Source of the DNA: RI-153 sp963752935
Lineage (GTDB): Bacteria; Chloroflexota; Anaerolineae; Caldilineales; Caldilineaceae
Reading direction: 5' to 3'
Assembly: GCA_963752935.1 (NCBI GenBank)
Contig: CAVWAL010000014.1
Location: forward strand, 186,001-250,000
Length of the DNA: 64,000 nt
The position numbers and the translations under genes are program-made. This document shows positions 41,888 to 50,737 of the stretch, one piece after another (positions within the stretch are counted from its first letter, which is position 1; the number at the start of each line of letters is the position of its first letter). Under the pieces are notes generated by a model. That model did not search any database. It was not told the DNA's origin and saw only the letters and a program-made list of their open reading frames with translations.

Positions 41888-43408
41888 GTGACATCGACAA
41901 CAAAAGCTTCTAACCAGATGGCAGGAACTCACCGTTCGCTGTGGTTGGCGACAACCCCAGGCACAAGCTATCCGCCGTTGACGGACGATGTGCATGTAGA
42001 CGTTGCCATCGTGGGGGGCGGGATTGCCGGGGTGACGGCGGCCTTGCTTCTCAAGCGGTTGGGCAAACGGGTGGCTATCGTAGAGGCCGACCGCATTGTG
42101 GAAGGGGTCACCGCTTATACCACTGCCAAACTTACCTCACAACATACGCTGATCTATGATTACCTGACCCGCCGCTTTGGCAAAGATACGGCGTTTGCGT
42201 ATGGCACGGCGAACCAGGCCGCGATTCGATTGGTGGAACAACTGATCGAGCAGCATAACATCGAATGTGAATTTGGGCGTACCTCTGCCTATACCTACAC
42301 CCAGTCGCCCAGAGAGATCGACAAGATCGAGGCCGAGGTGGAGGCGGCGCTGCGTGTGGGGCTCCCCGCCCATTTCACTGTCGAAACAGGACTGCCCTTC
42401 AACGTGGCCGCCGCCGTCCGTTTCGATGATCAGGCGCGTTTCCATCCGCGCAAATATCTGTTGGCGCTGGCGCAGATGATTCCCGGTGAAGGCAGCCACA
42501 TCTTCGAGAAGACCAAGGCCGTCGACGTGGAAGAGGGCGAACCGTGTCAGGTGATCACGGAGCGCGGCAAGGTCATAGCCGACGATGTGATCATAGCCAC
42601 TCACTTCCCCTTTTATGACAAGGCTTTCTACTTTGCGCGTATGTCCCCGCACTTCTCGTATTTGATGGCAATGACGTTGAACGAAGCCGTGCCCGAGGGA
42701 ATGTTTATCAGCACGGACTCTTCACATACGCTGCGCCGTCATCTCACTGCCGACGGCCAGGAGCTGTTGCTGGTGGGCGGACAGGGACACAAGACCGGCC
42801 AGGGCGGCGACACCGCGCCCCGCTATCAACGGATCGAAGAGTGGGCGCGCCAGCACTTTTCCGTCAAGTCCGTGCTGCATCGCTGGGCCACAGAGGACTA
42901 TCAGACGACGGATCGCATCCCATACATCGGGCGTATGAACCCCACGTCGAACCACCTCTACGTGGCGACCGGCTTTAAGGGCTGGGGGATGACCAGCGGC
43001 ACCGCTGCCGCCATCATCCTGACCGATCTGGTGATGGGGTACGAAAACCCGTGGGCCCAGTTCTTTGATCCCAATCGCGTGAGTCTCGATGGGCTGGCGA
43101 CGTTGGCCAAACAGAATATGAATGTCGCCGGCGAATTTGCCAAAGGATACCTGTCCGCCGATGACGCCAAGGTCATGCCCCCTGGCGAAGGACGGATCGT
43201 CGATGGCGACGATGGCAAAGAGGCGCATTACCGCGATGCCGACGGCACCGGGTACCGGCTTTCGGCGATTTGCCCGCACCTGGGGTGTGTCGTCAACTGG
43301 AACTCGGCGGAGCACACCTGGGACTGCCCCTGTCATGGATCGCGGTTTGGGGTAGATGGCAGAGTGATCCACGGGCCTGCGCTCAAAGACCTGGAGCGAA
43401 AGGAGTAG
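41888..43408 (+). CDS. FAD-dependent oxidoreductase with C-terminal Rieske [2Fe-2S] domain
   Basis: A 506-residue protein. A DAO-type flavin domain starts VDVAIVGGGIAGVTAALLLKRLGKRVAIVEAD and carries GVTAYTTAKLTSQH and IPYIGRMNPTSNHLYVATGFKGWGMTSG. The C-terminal about 90 residues are a Rieske domain with CPHLGC and CPCHGSRFGVDG, i.e. both Cys-x-His and Cys-x2-His ligand pairs. Such fusions are common in bacteria, often described as glycine/D-amino-acid-oxidase-like Rieske proteins; the substrate is unknown. The start is GTG 41888 after AAGGA; an ATG ten codons on (41918) is possible. It is followed after nine bases by the TIGR02587 gene, so it heads a three-gene operon. Confidence 0.92.
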   Translation: MTSTTKASNQMAGTHRSLWLATTPGTSYPPLTDDVHVDVAIVGGGIAGVTAALLLKRLGKRVAIVEADRIVEGVTAYTTAKLTSQHTLIYDYLTRRFGKDTAFAYGTANQAAIRLVEQLIEQHNIECEFGRTSAYTYTQSPREIDKIEAEVEAALRVGLPAHFTVETGLPFNVAAAVRFDDQARFHPRKYLLALAQMIPGEGSHIFEKTKAVDVEEGEPCQVITERGKVIADDVIIATHFPFYDKAFYFARMSPHFSYLMAMTLNEAVPEGMFISTDSSHTLRRHLTADGQELLLVGGQGHKTGQGGDTAPRYQRIEEWARQHFSVKSVLHRWATEDYQTTDRIPYIGRMNPTSNHLYVATGFKGWGMTSGTAAAIILTDLVMGYENPWAQFFDPNRVSLDGLATLAKQNMNVAGEFAKGYLSADDAKVMPPGEGRIVDGDDGKEAHYRDADGTGYRLSAICPHLGCVVNWNSAEHTWDCPCHGSRFGVDGRVIHGPALKDLERKE

Positions 43409-43417
43409 CCCATCGGA

Positions 43418-44299
43418 TTGCGCAACCTGCTGATCTCAGAGAATGGAAAGCAACCTTCCTTCTCATCCCAAAGTAGCGAACAGCAAGACGGCAACGATCG
43501 CTTCTGGCTAGGGTTGGGTCGCGCCTTCATGGGTGCGCTGATCTTTGCCGTCTCCCTCTTCATGACCATGGAGATGTGGTGGTTAGGGTTCTACCTGGAC
43601 CGCTTGCGCTTTGCGCTGTTTCTGATCGTGAACATGGCCTTGCTTGTCGGATTGGCGCGCGTCAGCGGATTCAAACAGAATATGAGCTGGGCAAGCAGCG
43701 CCATCGATGCCTGCATTGGCTATGCCGTGGGCTTTGTGACGGCGGGTCTCTTTCTGTACCTGTTTGGGGTGATTGACCTCTCTATGTCGCTGGACGAACT
43801 GGTGGGGAAGATCGCCCTACAAGCCGTGCCGGGCAGCATCGGCGCGCTGCTGGCGCGCAGCCAGTTAGGCGATACCAGCGAAAAAGAACAAGAGAACGCA
43901 CAGGGATCCAGCTATGGCCGCGAGTTATTCATCATGATCGTGGGTGCGCTCTTCGTCGCCTTTACCGTAGCCCCCACCCAAGAGATGATCCTGATTGCCT
44001 ACAAGATCACCCCTGAAATCGCCCTCGGCCTGGTTCTGATTTCAGTCGTCATCTTGCATGCGATGGTCTATGCCGTCGGTTTCAGCGGGCAAGAGGAGAT
44101 GCCGGAATCCGGCGGGTTCTGGAGCGTCTTCATACGGTTTTCGGTGGTAGGCTATGCCATCGTCCTGCTCAGCAGCCTCTACATGCTGTGGACGTTTGGG
44201 CGGCTGGATGGAACCAGCCTCCACAGCCTTGTGATGACCACGGTTGTTCTCAGCGCTCCTGGCGCCGTTGGCGCCGCCGCCGCCCGTTTGATTCTATAG
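43418..44299 (+). CDS. TIGR02587-family membrane protein
   Basis: A 293-residue integral membrane protein with about eight hydrophobic segments and the family blocks GLGRAFMGALIFAVSLFMTMEMWWLGFYLD, FALFLIVNMALLVGLARVSGF and VGALFVAFTVAPTQEMILIA. The start appears to be TTG 43418, with AAAGGAG twelve bases upstream overlapping the end of the Rieske gene. It is regularly found next to TIGR02588 proteins, as here. Function unknown; its tight placement behind a Rieske flavoprotein suggests a membrane partner in redox chemistry (inference). Confidence 0.9.
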   Translation: MRNLLISENGKQPSFSSQSSEQQDGNDRFWLGLGRAFMGALIFAVSLFMTMEMWWLGFYLDRLRFALFLIVNMALLVGLARVSGFKQNMSWASSAIDACIGYAVGFVTAGLFLYLFGVIDLSMSLDELVGKIALQAVPGSIGALLARSQLGDTSEKEQENAQGSSYGRELFIMIVGALFVAFTVAPTQEMILIAYKITPEIALGLVLISVVILHAMVYAVGFSGQEEMPESGGFWSVFIRFSVVGYAIVLLSSLYMLWTFGRLDGTSLHSLVMTTVVLSAPGAVGAAAARLIL

Positions 44300-44345
44300 C
44301 AATGGCAGCCCTCACCGTTCGCTAATGGCTTGCAAAGGATGACGC

Positions 44346-44834
44346 ATGACACAACGCAAGGGCACTCTCGGCAAATCTTCTCAAGGACCGGCGACACAGC
44401 GCCAGACGCAGTCGCGTCAAGAAAAAAGCAAAGACACACCGCTTTCCGAGAAAGTCATCGGGGCGATTGGCCTGTTATTGGTGCTCTGCACGGTGGGCTA
44501 TTTGCTGTACGAAAGCCTGCAAACAGAAGGTCCACCCGAGATTGTGCTGACGGCGACGAATGTGATTGCCCAAGAGCACAACTATCTGGTGGAAGTGACT
44601 GTCTTTAACCGGGGTGAGCAGACTGTACAGAGCTTGAGCGTCACGGGGACGCTCGTACCCAGGGGAACGTCGTCTGACGAACAATCCAACTCGGAAAGCT
44701 CGGTGGTCGAGAGCAACGAAATCACCTTCGACTATGTGCCGCACCGCTCACGGCGGCAAGGCGGGATCATCTTCAGTCACGATCCGCGCCAGTACGATCT
44801 CAAACTTGAGGCCGGCGGCTACCTGACGCCCTGA
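44346..44834 (+). CDS. TIGR02588-family membrane-anchored protein
   Basis: A 162-residue protein: hydrophilic start, one transmembrane helix (VIGAIGLLLVLCTVGYLLYES), then an extracytoplasmic strand-rich domain (EIVLTATNVIAQEHNYLVEVTVFNRGEQTVQSLSVTGTL...FDYVPHRSRRQGGIIFSHDP). It is the known partner of TIGR02587 and lies 46 bases behind it. AAAGGA is six bases before ATG. It is convergent with smc, only nine bases away. Confidence 0.9.
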   Translation: MTQRKGTLGKSSQGPATQRQTQSRQEKSKDTPLSEKVIGAIGLLLVLCTVGYLLYESLQTEGPPEIVLTATNVIAQEHNYLVEVTVFNRGEQTVQSLSVTGTLVPRGTSSDEQSNSESSVVESNEITFDYVPHRSRRQGGIIFSHDPRQYDLKLEAGGYLTP

Positions 44835-44843
44835 CGTCACCGG

Positions 44844-47800
44844 CTACATGGCCACTTCTGCCTCTGGGGCCGGCGGCGTGCTGCTGGTCGCATCGACCAT
44901 CTCATCGCCCTCCAGGCGCAGGCTGATGACCCGGCTGACGCCGTCGTCGCCCATGGTGATGCCATAGATCGTGTTGGATGCTTCCAGCGTACGCCGGTTG
45001 TGGGTGATGATGATGAACTGGGTGCGGTCGATCAGCGTTTCCAGCACGGTGCGGAAGCGGTCGACGTTGGCTTCGTCCAGGGCGGCGTCGACCTCATCGA
45101 GGATGCAGAAGGGCGTGGGGCTGACGCGCAGGATGGCGAAAATGAGCGCGCAGGCGGTGAGCGAGCGTTCGCCGCCCGAGAGTAGTTCCAGGCTCTGCGG
45201 GCGCTTGCCGGGCGGGCGGGCGATGATCTCGACGCCGGTGTTGATGATGTCGTCGGGGTCGGTCAGGGTCAATTTGGCCGTACCGCCGCGGAAGAGCAAC
45301 TCGAAATATTGGACAAACTCTTTTGAGACGGCGTCAAAGGTGCGGCGCAGCGCCTCTTCCATCTGTTTGTCCAATTCGCCAATGATTTTGCGCAGATCGG
45401 CGGCGGCGGCTTCCAGATCCTTTGACTGTGTGAGCAAGAAATCGTGGCGCCCGGCGGCTTCGTCGTACTCCTTAGGGGCATCGGGGTTGACGTTGCTCAA
45501 CCGGCGCAGGCGGGCACGCGTCTCTTGCACTTCCTCTTCCATGCCGGGCGGCAGTTCGGTGACCACCGGCAACTGGGCCACGACCGTCTGCAGGGGCAGT
45601 GGCGGCTGATAGGCCAGATCGTCACTTTCTTCCATCTCGGCCAGCCCAAAATCGTGGCGGATTTCGTCACGCAACACGTCGAGCCGATCCTCGGTGCGCT
45701 GAAGTTGAAGCTGCGCCGCATTCCAGTTGACCTCTTCCTGGCGCAGCAACTGCTGCAAGTTGCGCTCCTCCTCTTCGGTCTGCTGCTGATTCTGCTCCAG
45801 GCGCGCCAGTTCTCTTTCGGCGGGATCGATCTCGGCTTTGAGCCCTGCCAGGATCTGGCTAAGCCTGGCCTCTTCCTCGCCGCGCTCGGCCATCTGTTGC
45901 GCCAGGGTGGCGTCTTCCGCCTCCAGCGCGGACAGACGATCCCCGCGCGCCTTGATCTGCGCCGTGACGGTCTCCAGGCTGCGTTGCTGTTCGTTGAAGA
46001 CGGCCTGCCGGCTGCGCCACGTCCCCTGAGCGTCGGCAGCGGCGGCGCGCAGTTCACCCAACTGCTGCAGCAAGTCGTTGATTCCCTGGGCCTGCACGGC
46101 TGTTTCGACTTCGGCGCGCTGCGCACCCACCTCTACGGCCTCGGCCTGCCAGGCGCTCAACTCGCTGCGATAGGCGGCCTCTTGCTCATCCAGCCCCTGC
46201 AACGAGAGTCCGCGCCGCGCCCTCAACTCCTCTTGCCAGGTGACCTGTTGCCGGGCCTGGGCCAGTTGTGAGCGCACGCCCGCCACCCGGGCCTGGATCT
46301 GGCGTTCGTGGCTGCGCGCGCTGCGTTCGTCTTCACGCAAAATGTTGATCTGCGTCGTGCTGCCCTCGATCTGAGCCGTCAACGCCCGACAGGCCGCCGC
46401 CGTCCGCTCGGCCTGGGCGCGGGCGGTGTCGATCTGGGCGGGCAGGCTGCGATACTCTCGTTCGCGCGCCAACACCGAATCATCCTGGCGCCGATTGTCG
46501 TTGCCGCCGGTCACGGAGCCGCCAGGGCGGATGATCTCGCCGTCCAGCGTCACCACCGTCGGCTGCGAGCCGCGATGATCGTCCAGGGCGCGGCGGGCGG
46601 CGGGCAGATCCTGGGCGACCCAGGTGCGGTTGAGCAGGCCGCCGATGGCGCCGGCCACGGCATCGTCGTATTCCACGAGGTCGGCGGCATTGCCCAAGAT
46701 GCCCGCCGAGCCTGGCGCAGGGATCGGCTTTGAGACGCTCAGCCGGTTAAGGGGCAGGAAGGTGGCGCGGCCGCGTCCGCCCTTCAAATAGTCGATGGCG
46801 GCCAGGGTGTTGTCCCAACTCTGGGTGATCACATTCTGAAAGGCGCCGCCCAGCGCCGTCTCCATGGCCTGGTTGAGTTGGGCAGGCACGTTGAGTTGCG
46901 AGGCCACTGTGCCGATGATGCCGTTGAGCTGTCCACGTTGGGCAGCCTGCAGCACCGCGCGCACGCCGTTGGCATAGCCTGCCCCTTCGTTGCGCAGCCG
47001 TTCCAGCAATTCGAAGCGGGTTTGCAGGCGATCCACGGCGCGGTCTGCCTCGCGGCGCACGCTTTCGGCCTCGGCCAACTGCGCCCGAAACTGCTTTACG
47101 GCGGCTTCGTGGCCCTCCACGGCCTGCTGGATATCGGTCAATGTCTGCGCCGCCTGCGCCACTTCGTCCTCGGCCTGAGAGAGGGCCAACCCGGCGGCGT
47201 CCACGGCCTCTTGGGCCTGTCGCAGGGCGGCCTGTTGTTCGCCCTCTTCGGCGTTGGACCTTCTGCCGCTGTTCATCGATCTGGGTGAGGCGGGTCTGAC
47301 GGTCGGCGATGCGGTCGTCCAGTTGGCGCTCTTCGGCGCGCACTGCTTCCATGCGTTCGATGAGGGCGGCGCGCTCGGCCTGGCGTTGGTTCAATTCGAT
47401 CTGGCGCTGATCCACCGTGGCCTGTCGTTGGCGATAGACGGCCTCGGTGTGCGCCACTTCGCCCTGCATCTCGGCCAGCCGCGTATCCAACCCCTCTTTG
47501 TGGCGGTGTAGATCGGCCAGCTCACGCGCCAGATCCTCGCGGCGGTCGGCCAGTTGACGATGCCGCTCCTGCGCTACGGCCAGCGCCCGGCTGACGCGCT
47601 CGGCCTCGCGATGCCGTTCACTGCTCAGCCGATGCTGTTCGTTGAGACGGTCGCGCAGCGCTACCTGGGTGTGCCGCACCTGTTCTACGCGTCGGCCCAG
47701 CTCGTCCAGTTGTTGGCGGCGTGTCTTGACGATGCGCTCGGCCTGGCGTGCATCGTGGTGGTGGGTGCGCAGGTGGGCCAGGGTACTGTGCCAGCGGTAG

Positions 47801-48495
47801 CCGTACCACGTGTGCAGCAGACCCTGCAGATCGGCCTCGACCTGGGCGCGTTCCCTGGCGCGTTCGGCCTGACGGCGTAGATAGCCCAGCCGTGGGCTGA
47901 GTTCGGCGATAATATCCTGGGCGCGTTCGAGGTTCTGCTGGGTTGCTTCCAGCCGGCGCAGTGAGGTGGCGCGTTTGGCCTGATAGCCGGTGATGCCTGC
48001 CGCTTCCTCGAAGAGGGCGCGGCGCTCCTCTGGCTTGAGGCTGAGCACCTGATCGATGAGGCCCTGGCCGATGACGGCGTAGGTGCGTTTGCCCAGTCCG
48101 CTAGGGGCGAGCAGTTGGGTGACGTCGGTCAGGCGCACCTTTTGCCCGTTGATCAGGTATTCGTTTTCGCCGTCGCGGTAGGCGCGGCGGCTGATTTCCA
48201 CTTCAGAGAAGTCGATGGGTAGGTCGCCCTCGCTGTTGTCCAGGGCGATGGTAACCTGGGCCATGCCCAGCCGCGCCTTCTTGTCGCTGCCCGAGAAGAT
48301 CACGTCCGCGGTTTTCTTTGAGCGGAGCAGGCCGAAGCTCTGCTCGCCCAGGCACCAGCGTACGGCGTCGGCGACGTTGCTTTTGCCGCTGCCATTGGGG
48401 CCGACGATGGCCGTCACGCCGGGGTCGTAGACCAGTTGGGTTTTGTTGGCGAAAGTCTTGAAGCCCTGAATCTCAACACGTTTGATACGCAGCAT
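44844..48495 (-). CDS. smc: Chromosome segregation protein SMC, one frameshift near 47253
   Basis: The N-terminal half (48495 inward) gives MLRIKRVEIQGFKTFANKTQ, Walker A GPNGSGKS at residues 32-39 and the arm coiled coil to EQRQKVQ (about residue 414). The other frame takes over at about 47253 (AEEGEQQAAL...) and runs to 44844. It carries the second coiled coil, the hinge (LNGIIGTVASQLNVPAQLNQAMETALGGAFQNVI), signature LSGGERSLTACAL, Walker B FCILDEVDAALDEAN and the terminal ITHNRRTLEASN. Combined length is about 1215 residues, normal for SMC. A single extra base in the CGGCGTTGG stretch (47249-47256) explains the break. Because SMC is normally needed for chromosome condensation, a sequencing or assembly error is more likely than a true null. 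The two separate open frames are 46747-48495 and 44844-47276. Confidence 0.9.
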
Positions 48496-48498
48496 GGA

Positions 48499-49296
48499 TT
48501 AACCCGGCGTCAGGATACGCTGCCAGATCCCCGGCAGCAGAGATTCTAAGAGGAGACCCGTGATCAACAGGCCGGCGGACCAGAGGAGCAGCCTGCGCTG
48601 ATCGGTGAGATAGTGGCTGGGGTTCCAGCGGTTGATGACGATGGGCTGGGCCAGCAGGAGGAGGAAACCGGCATAGCCGGCCAGGGTGAGCAGCCGCCAG
48701 GGCATCAGCGCCATCACGATGCCGCCGGGGGAGACATTGCCGATGAGGGTGGCTGCGCCAAAGGCGAAGAGATCCACGCCGCGCACCAGGATCCAACTGC
48801 CCACCAGCCCGCCGGTGAAGAGCGTGCCCAGCAGCACGCCCAATACTTCGAGGGCGCGATTCCACGGCGCCGCGGCCAGCGAACGGGGCAGCAGATCGCC
48901 GCTGTAGGCCCAGGTGACCAACTCGGTGCGATAGGTGAACCCATCGGGGATGGCGCGCGCCGTCTGCGTGGGCAGCCCCAACGCCATCACCAGCAGGGTG
49001 ATCGCCTGCACGCCCAGCCACAGGGCAAGGACGGCCAGGGCGTAGTGGCGTTCGCCACGGCGCAGAGGAATGGCGACAAAAACGGTCAATCCCAGCGCCT
49101 GCACAATGGGCAGGAAGTTCGGCTGCCCCATCACGCCTGGCAGCGCGGTGGTTAGGAAGGCAAAGAAGCCTACCATCAAGTAAAAAATGGGATCGTGGGT
49201 GAGCTGGTAGCCCGGCTTCTGGCCCGCGCTTGGATTGGTGTAGCCATCGGTGGCGCCGGCGTGATCGCTGCCGTTGCGTGAAAACTTGACTTGCAT
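48499..49296 (-). CDS. Polytopic membrane protein of unknown function
   Basis: A 265-residue protein with about seven hydrophobic segments (FYLMVGFFAFLTTALPGVM, LPIVQALGLTVFVAIPL, LGVLLGTLFTGGLVGSWILV, LLTLAGYAGFLLLLAQPIVI, LLLWSAGLLITGLLLESLLPG). It opens with about 35 hydrophilic residues. No family is recognised. Its stop lies three bases before the smc start, so the two are transcribed and probably translated together. I chose ATG 49296 over the in-frame 49341; the ribosome site is weak for both. Confidence 0.75.
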   Translation of the reverse strand: MQVKFSRNGSDHAGATDGYTNPSAGQKPGYQLTHDPIFYLMVGFFAFLTTALPGVMGQPNFLPIVQALGLTVFVAIPLRRGERHYALAVLALWLGVQAITLLVMALGLPTQTARAIPDGFTYRTELVTWAYSGDLLPRSLAAAPWNRALEVLGVLLGTLFTGGLVGSWILVRGVDLFAFGAATLIGNVSPGGIVMALMPWRLLTLAGYAGFLLLLAQPIVINRWNPSHYLTDQRRLLLWSAGLLITGLLLESLLPGIWQRILTPG

Positions 49297-49439
49297 GGTT
49301 GCTCTGGATTGGTAGGTAGGCTCGACTGAGCGACGGTACAACGCCGCCGATTATATCATCTGCGGGGGAGATTGGCGATTGAGCGGTGGGGGTGATGGGC
49401 GGAAGGGGTGATGGGGGGAGGGTGATTTTACTCCCCAAA

Positions 49440-50012
49440 TGCGTCTGATACAATAAGTGCAATGAAAACTGTGAGCAGGCAATCAATCGTCGATGAAGAT
49501 CAATTAGTTGCCGAACTGCACCAGCTCGGCATTACCTACTTGTCGAATCGTCCGATCGCTTCTCTGAAATGCCGTCCTTCCCCCGAGCACTTACTGGCGA
49601 AGACCGTCTGCCAACCAGTAGCCGAGTTCGAACGGCGGTCATTGCCCTGTTTCTTCTGCATCCTGACTATGCTGCGTTCGTCCCAATCGTGCTGGGTTTA
49701 GTGAATGAAGATCACCACTGCTCCTCGACTGCGCAGAAACGAGCCATTCATCATGATCCACATCATATGCGCCCATCCTAGATTGGTTCCCACGGGTACG
49801 ATTTGCAGCACAAAGGCGCATTGTTCTCAACTGGAGAGCAGCTACGCCGGTGCTGGCATTGATGAAAACTGGACGCTGTTTCAGACCATGGCTGTCTTCC
49901 GCCATGTGGCTGGACCTCCGTGTCTAGCTGGGCGTCCACCATTGAGCGCCCGTACAGTGTGAATGCGGACGTTTGTGCCAAAATGACGCACGAGTTAATA
50001 GGAGGAACCAGT
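49440..50012 (+). pseudogene. Decayed reading frames in a lower-GC patch
   Basis: From ATG 49462 a frame reads DEDQLVAELHQLGITYLSNR, and an overlapping one from 49569 reads TSSRVRTAVIALFLLHPDYAAFVPIVLGLV. A third, around 49785, gives YDLQHKGALFSTGEQLRR before a stop. All look like pieces of one or two genes broken by frameshifts. No family name can be given. The patch has clearly lower GC than the surrounding smc and peptidase genes, suggesting foreign origin. Confidence 0.4.
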
Positions 50013-50555
50013 ATGTGGCCGAGAAACAGACTTGCCAAAGAACTCTACCAGGTTTCGCATCTGTTAGGTACATTTCGTCTCCGCTCAGGGGTAACGAGCA
50101 CAGAGTACTTCGACAAGTATCGTTTTGAGTCTGATCCCGCTCTCTTGAAACAGATTGCTCTTGCCATGACTGCTCTCATTCCTTCTGATGCTACTATGCT
50201 GGCTGGGCTTGAGCTTGGCGGTATCCCCCTGGCAACCATGCTCTCGCAGGAAACCATGCTTCCCACTCTGTTTGTACGAAAACATGCGAAGGAATATGGT
50301 ACACAACGACTTGCAGAGGGAGGGAATGTGGTTGGACAGAAGGTGGTCATCATAGAGGATGTCGTCACTTCGGGCGGTCAGATCCGGCAATCTACGGCAG
50401 AGCTACGCAGATTGGGGGCACTGATAGAATGTGCGGTCTGTGTTGTCGATCGCGAAGCAGGCGCTTCCACGAATCTAGCGGCAGACGACATTGAGCTGTG
50501 TTCACTCTTCACGATATCTGCACTGGGGTCAGCAATAGATGTGAAGGATCTATGA
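50013..50555 (+). CDS. pyrE: Orotate phosphoribosyltransferase-like protein
   Basis: A 180-residue type I phosphoribosyltransferase. The PRPP-binding signature is VVIIEDVVTSGGQ, and the OPRT-typical loop FVRKHAKEYGTQRLAEGG (catalytic lysine region) precedes it. LAGLELGGIPLATMLS matches the orotate-binding strand. It would convert orotate and PRPP to OMP in pyrimidine synthesis, though a related base-salvage role is possible. The start at 50013 follows a strong AGGAGG; the frame is open upstream to 49920 without support. No other pyrimidine genes adjoin. Its GC content is lower than its neighbours and it sits beside gene debris, so horizontal acquisition is plausible. Confidence 0.82.
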   Translation: MWPRNRLAKELYQVSHLLGTFRLRSGVTSTEYFDKYRFESDPALLKQIALAMTALIPSDATMLAGLELGGIPLATMLSQETMLPTLFVRKHAKEYGTQRLAEGGNVVGQKVVIIEDVVTSGGQIRQSTAELRRLGALIECAVCVVDREAGASTNLAADDIELCSLFTISALGSAIDVKDL

Positions 50556-50646
50556 TTGTAGCAAAGACCCTCTGCATCTTCGGCTACTGCAAAACATCAG
50601 TTCAGCAGCTTAGCCGGCGTCCGCCTCTGGTATGAACGTGGAATTG

Positions 50647-50683
50647 TGGGGCAAAACCGCACGCTGATAGCGTGCAGCTACGG
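50647..50683. repeat. Second copy of the CCGCACGCT-AGCGTGCGG palindrome
   Basis: This is the reverse complement of 26010-26045 with about three differences, including the flanking CCGTAG and TTTGCCC. It lies about 90 bases after the pyrE-like stop, before the convergent peptidase stop. Confidence 0.75.
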
Positions 50684-50737
50684 TGGACGACGATCTATTC
50701 TTGACGCGTCAACCGCTAGGGTTCAGGGGGCTATGCT

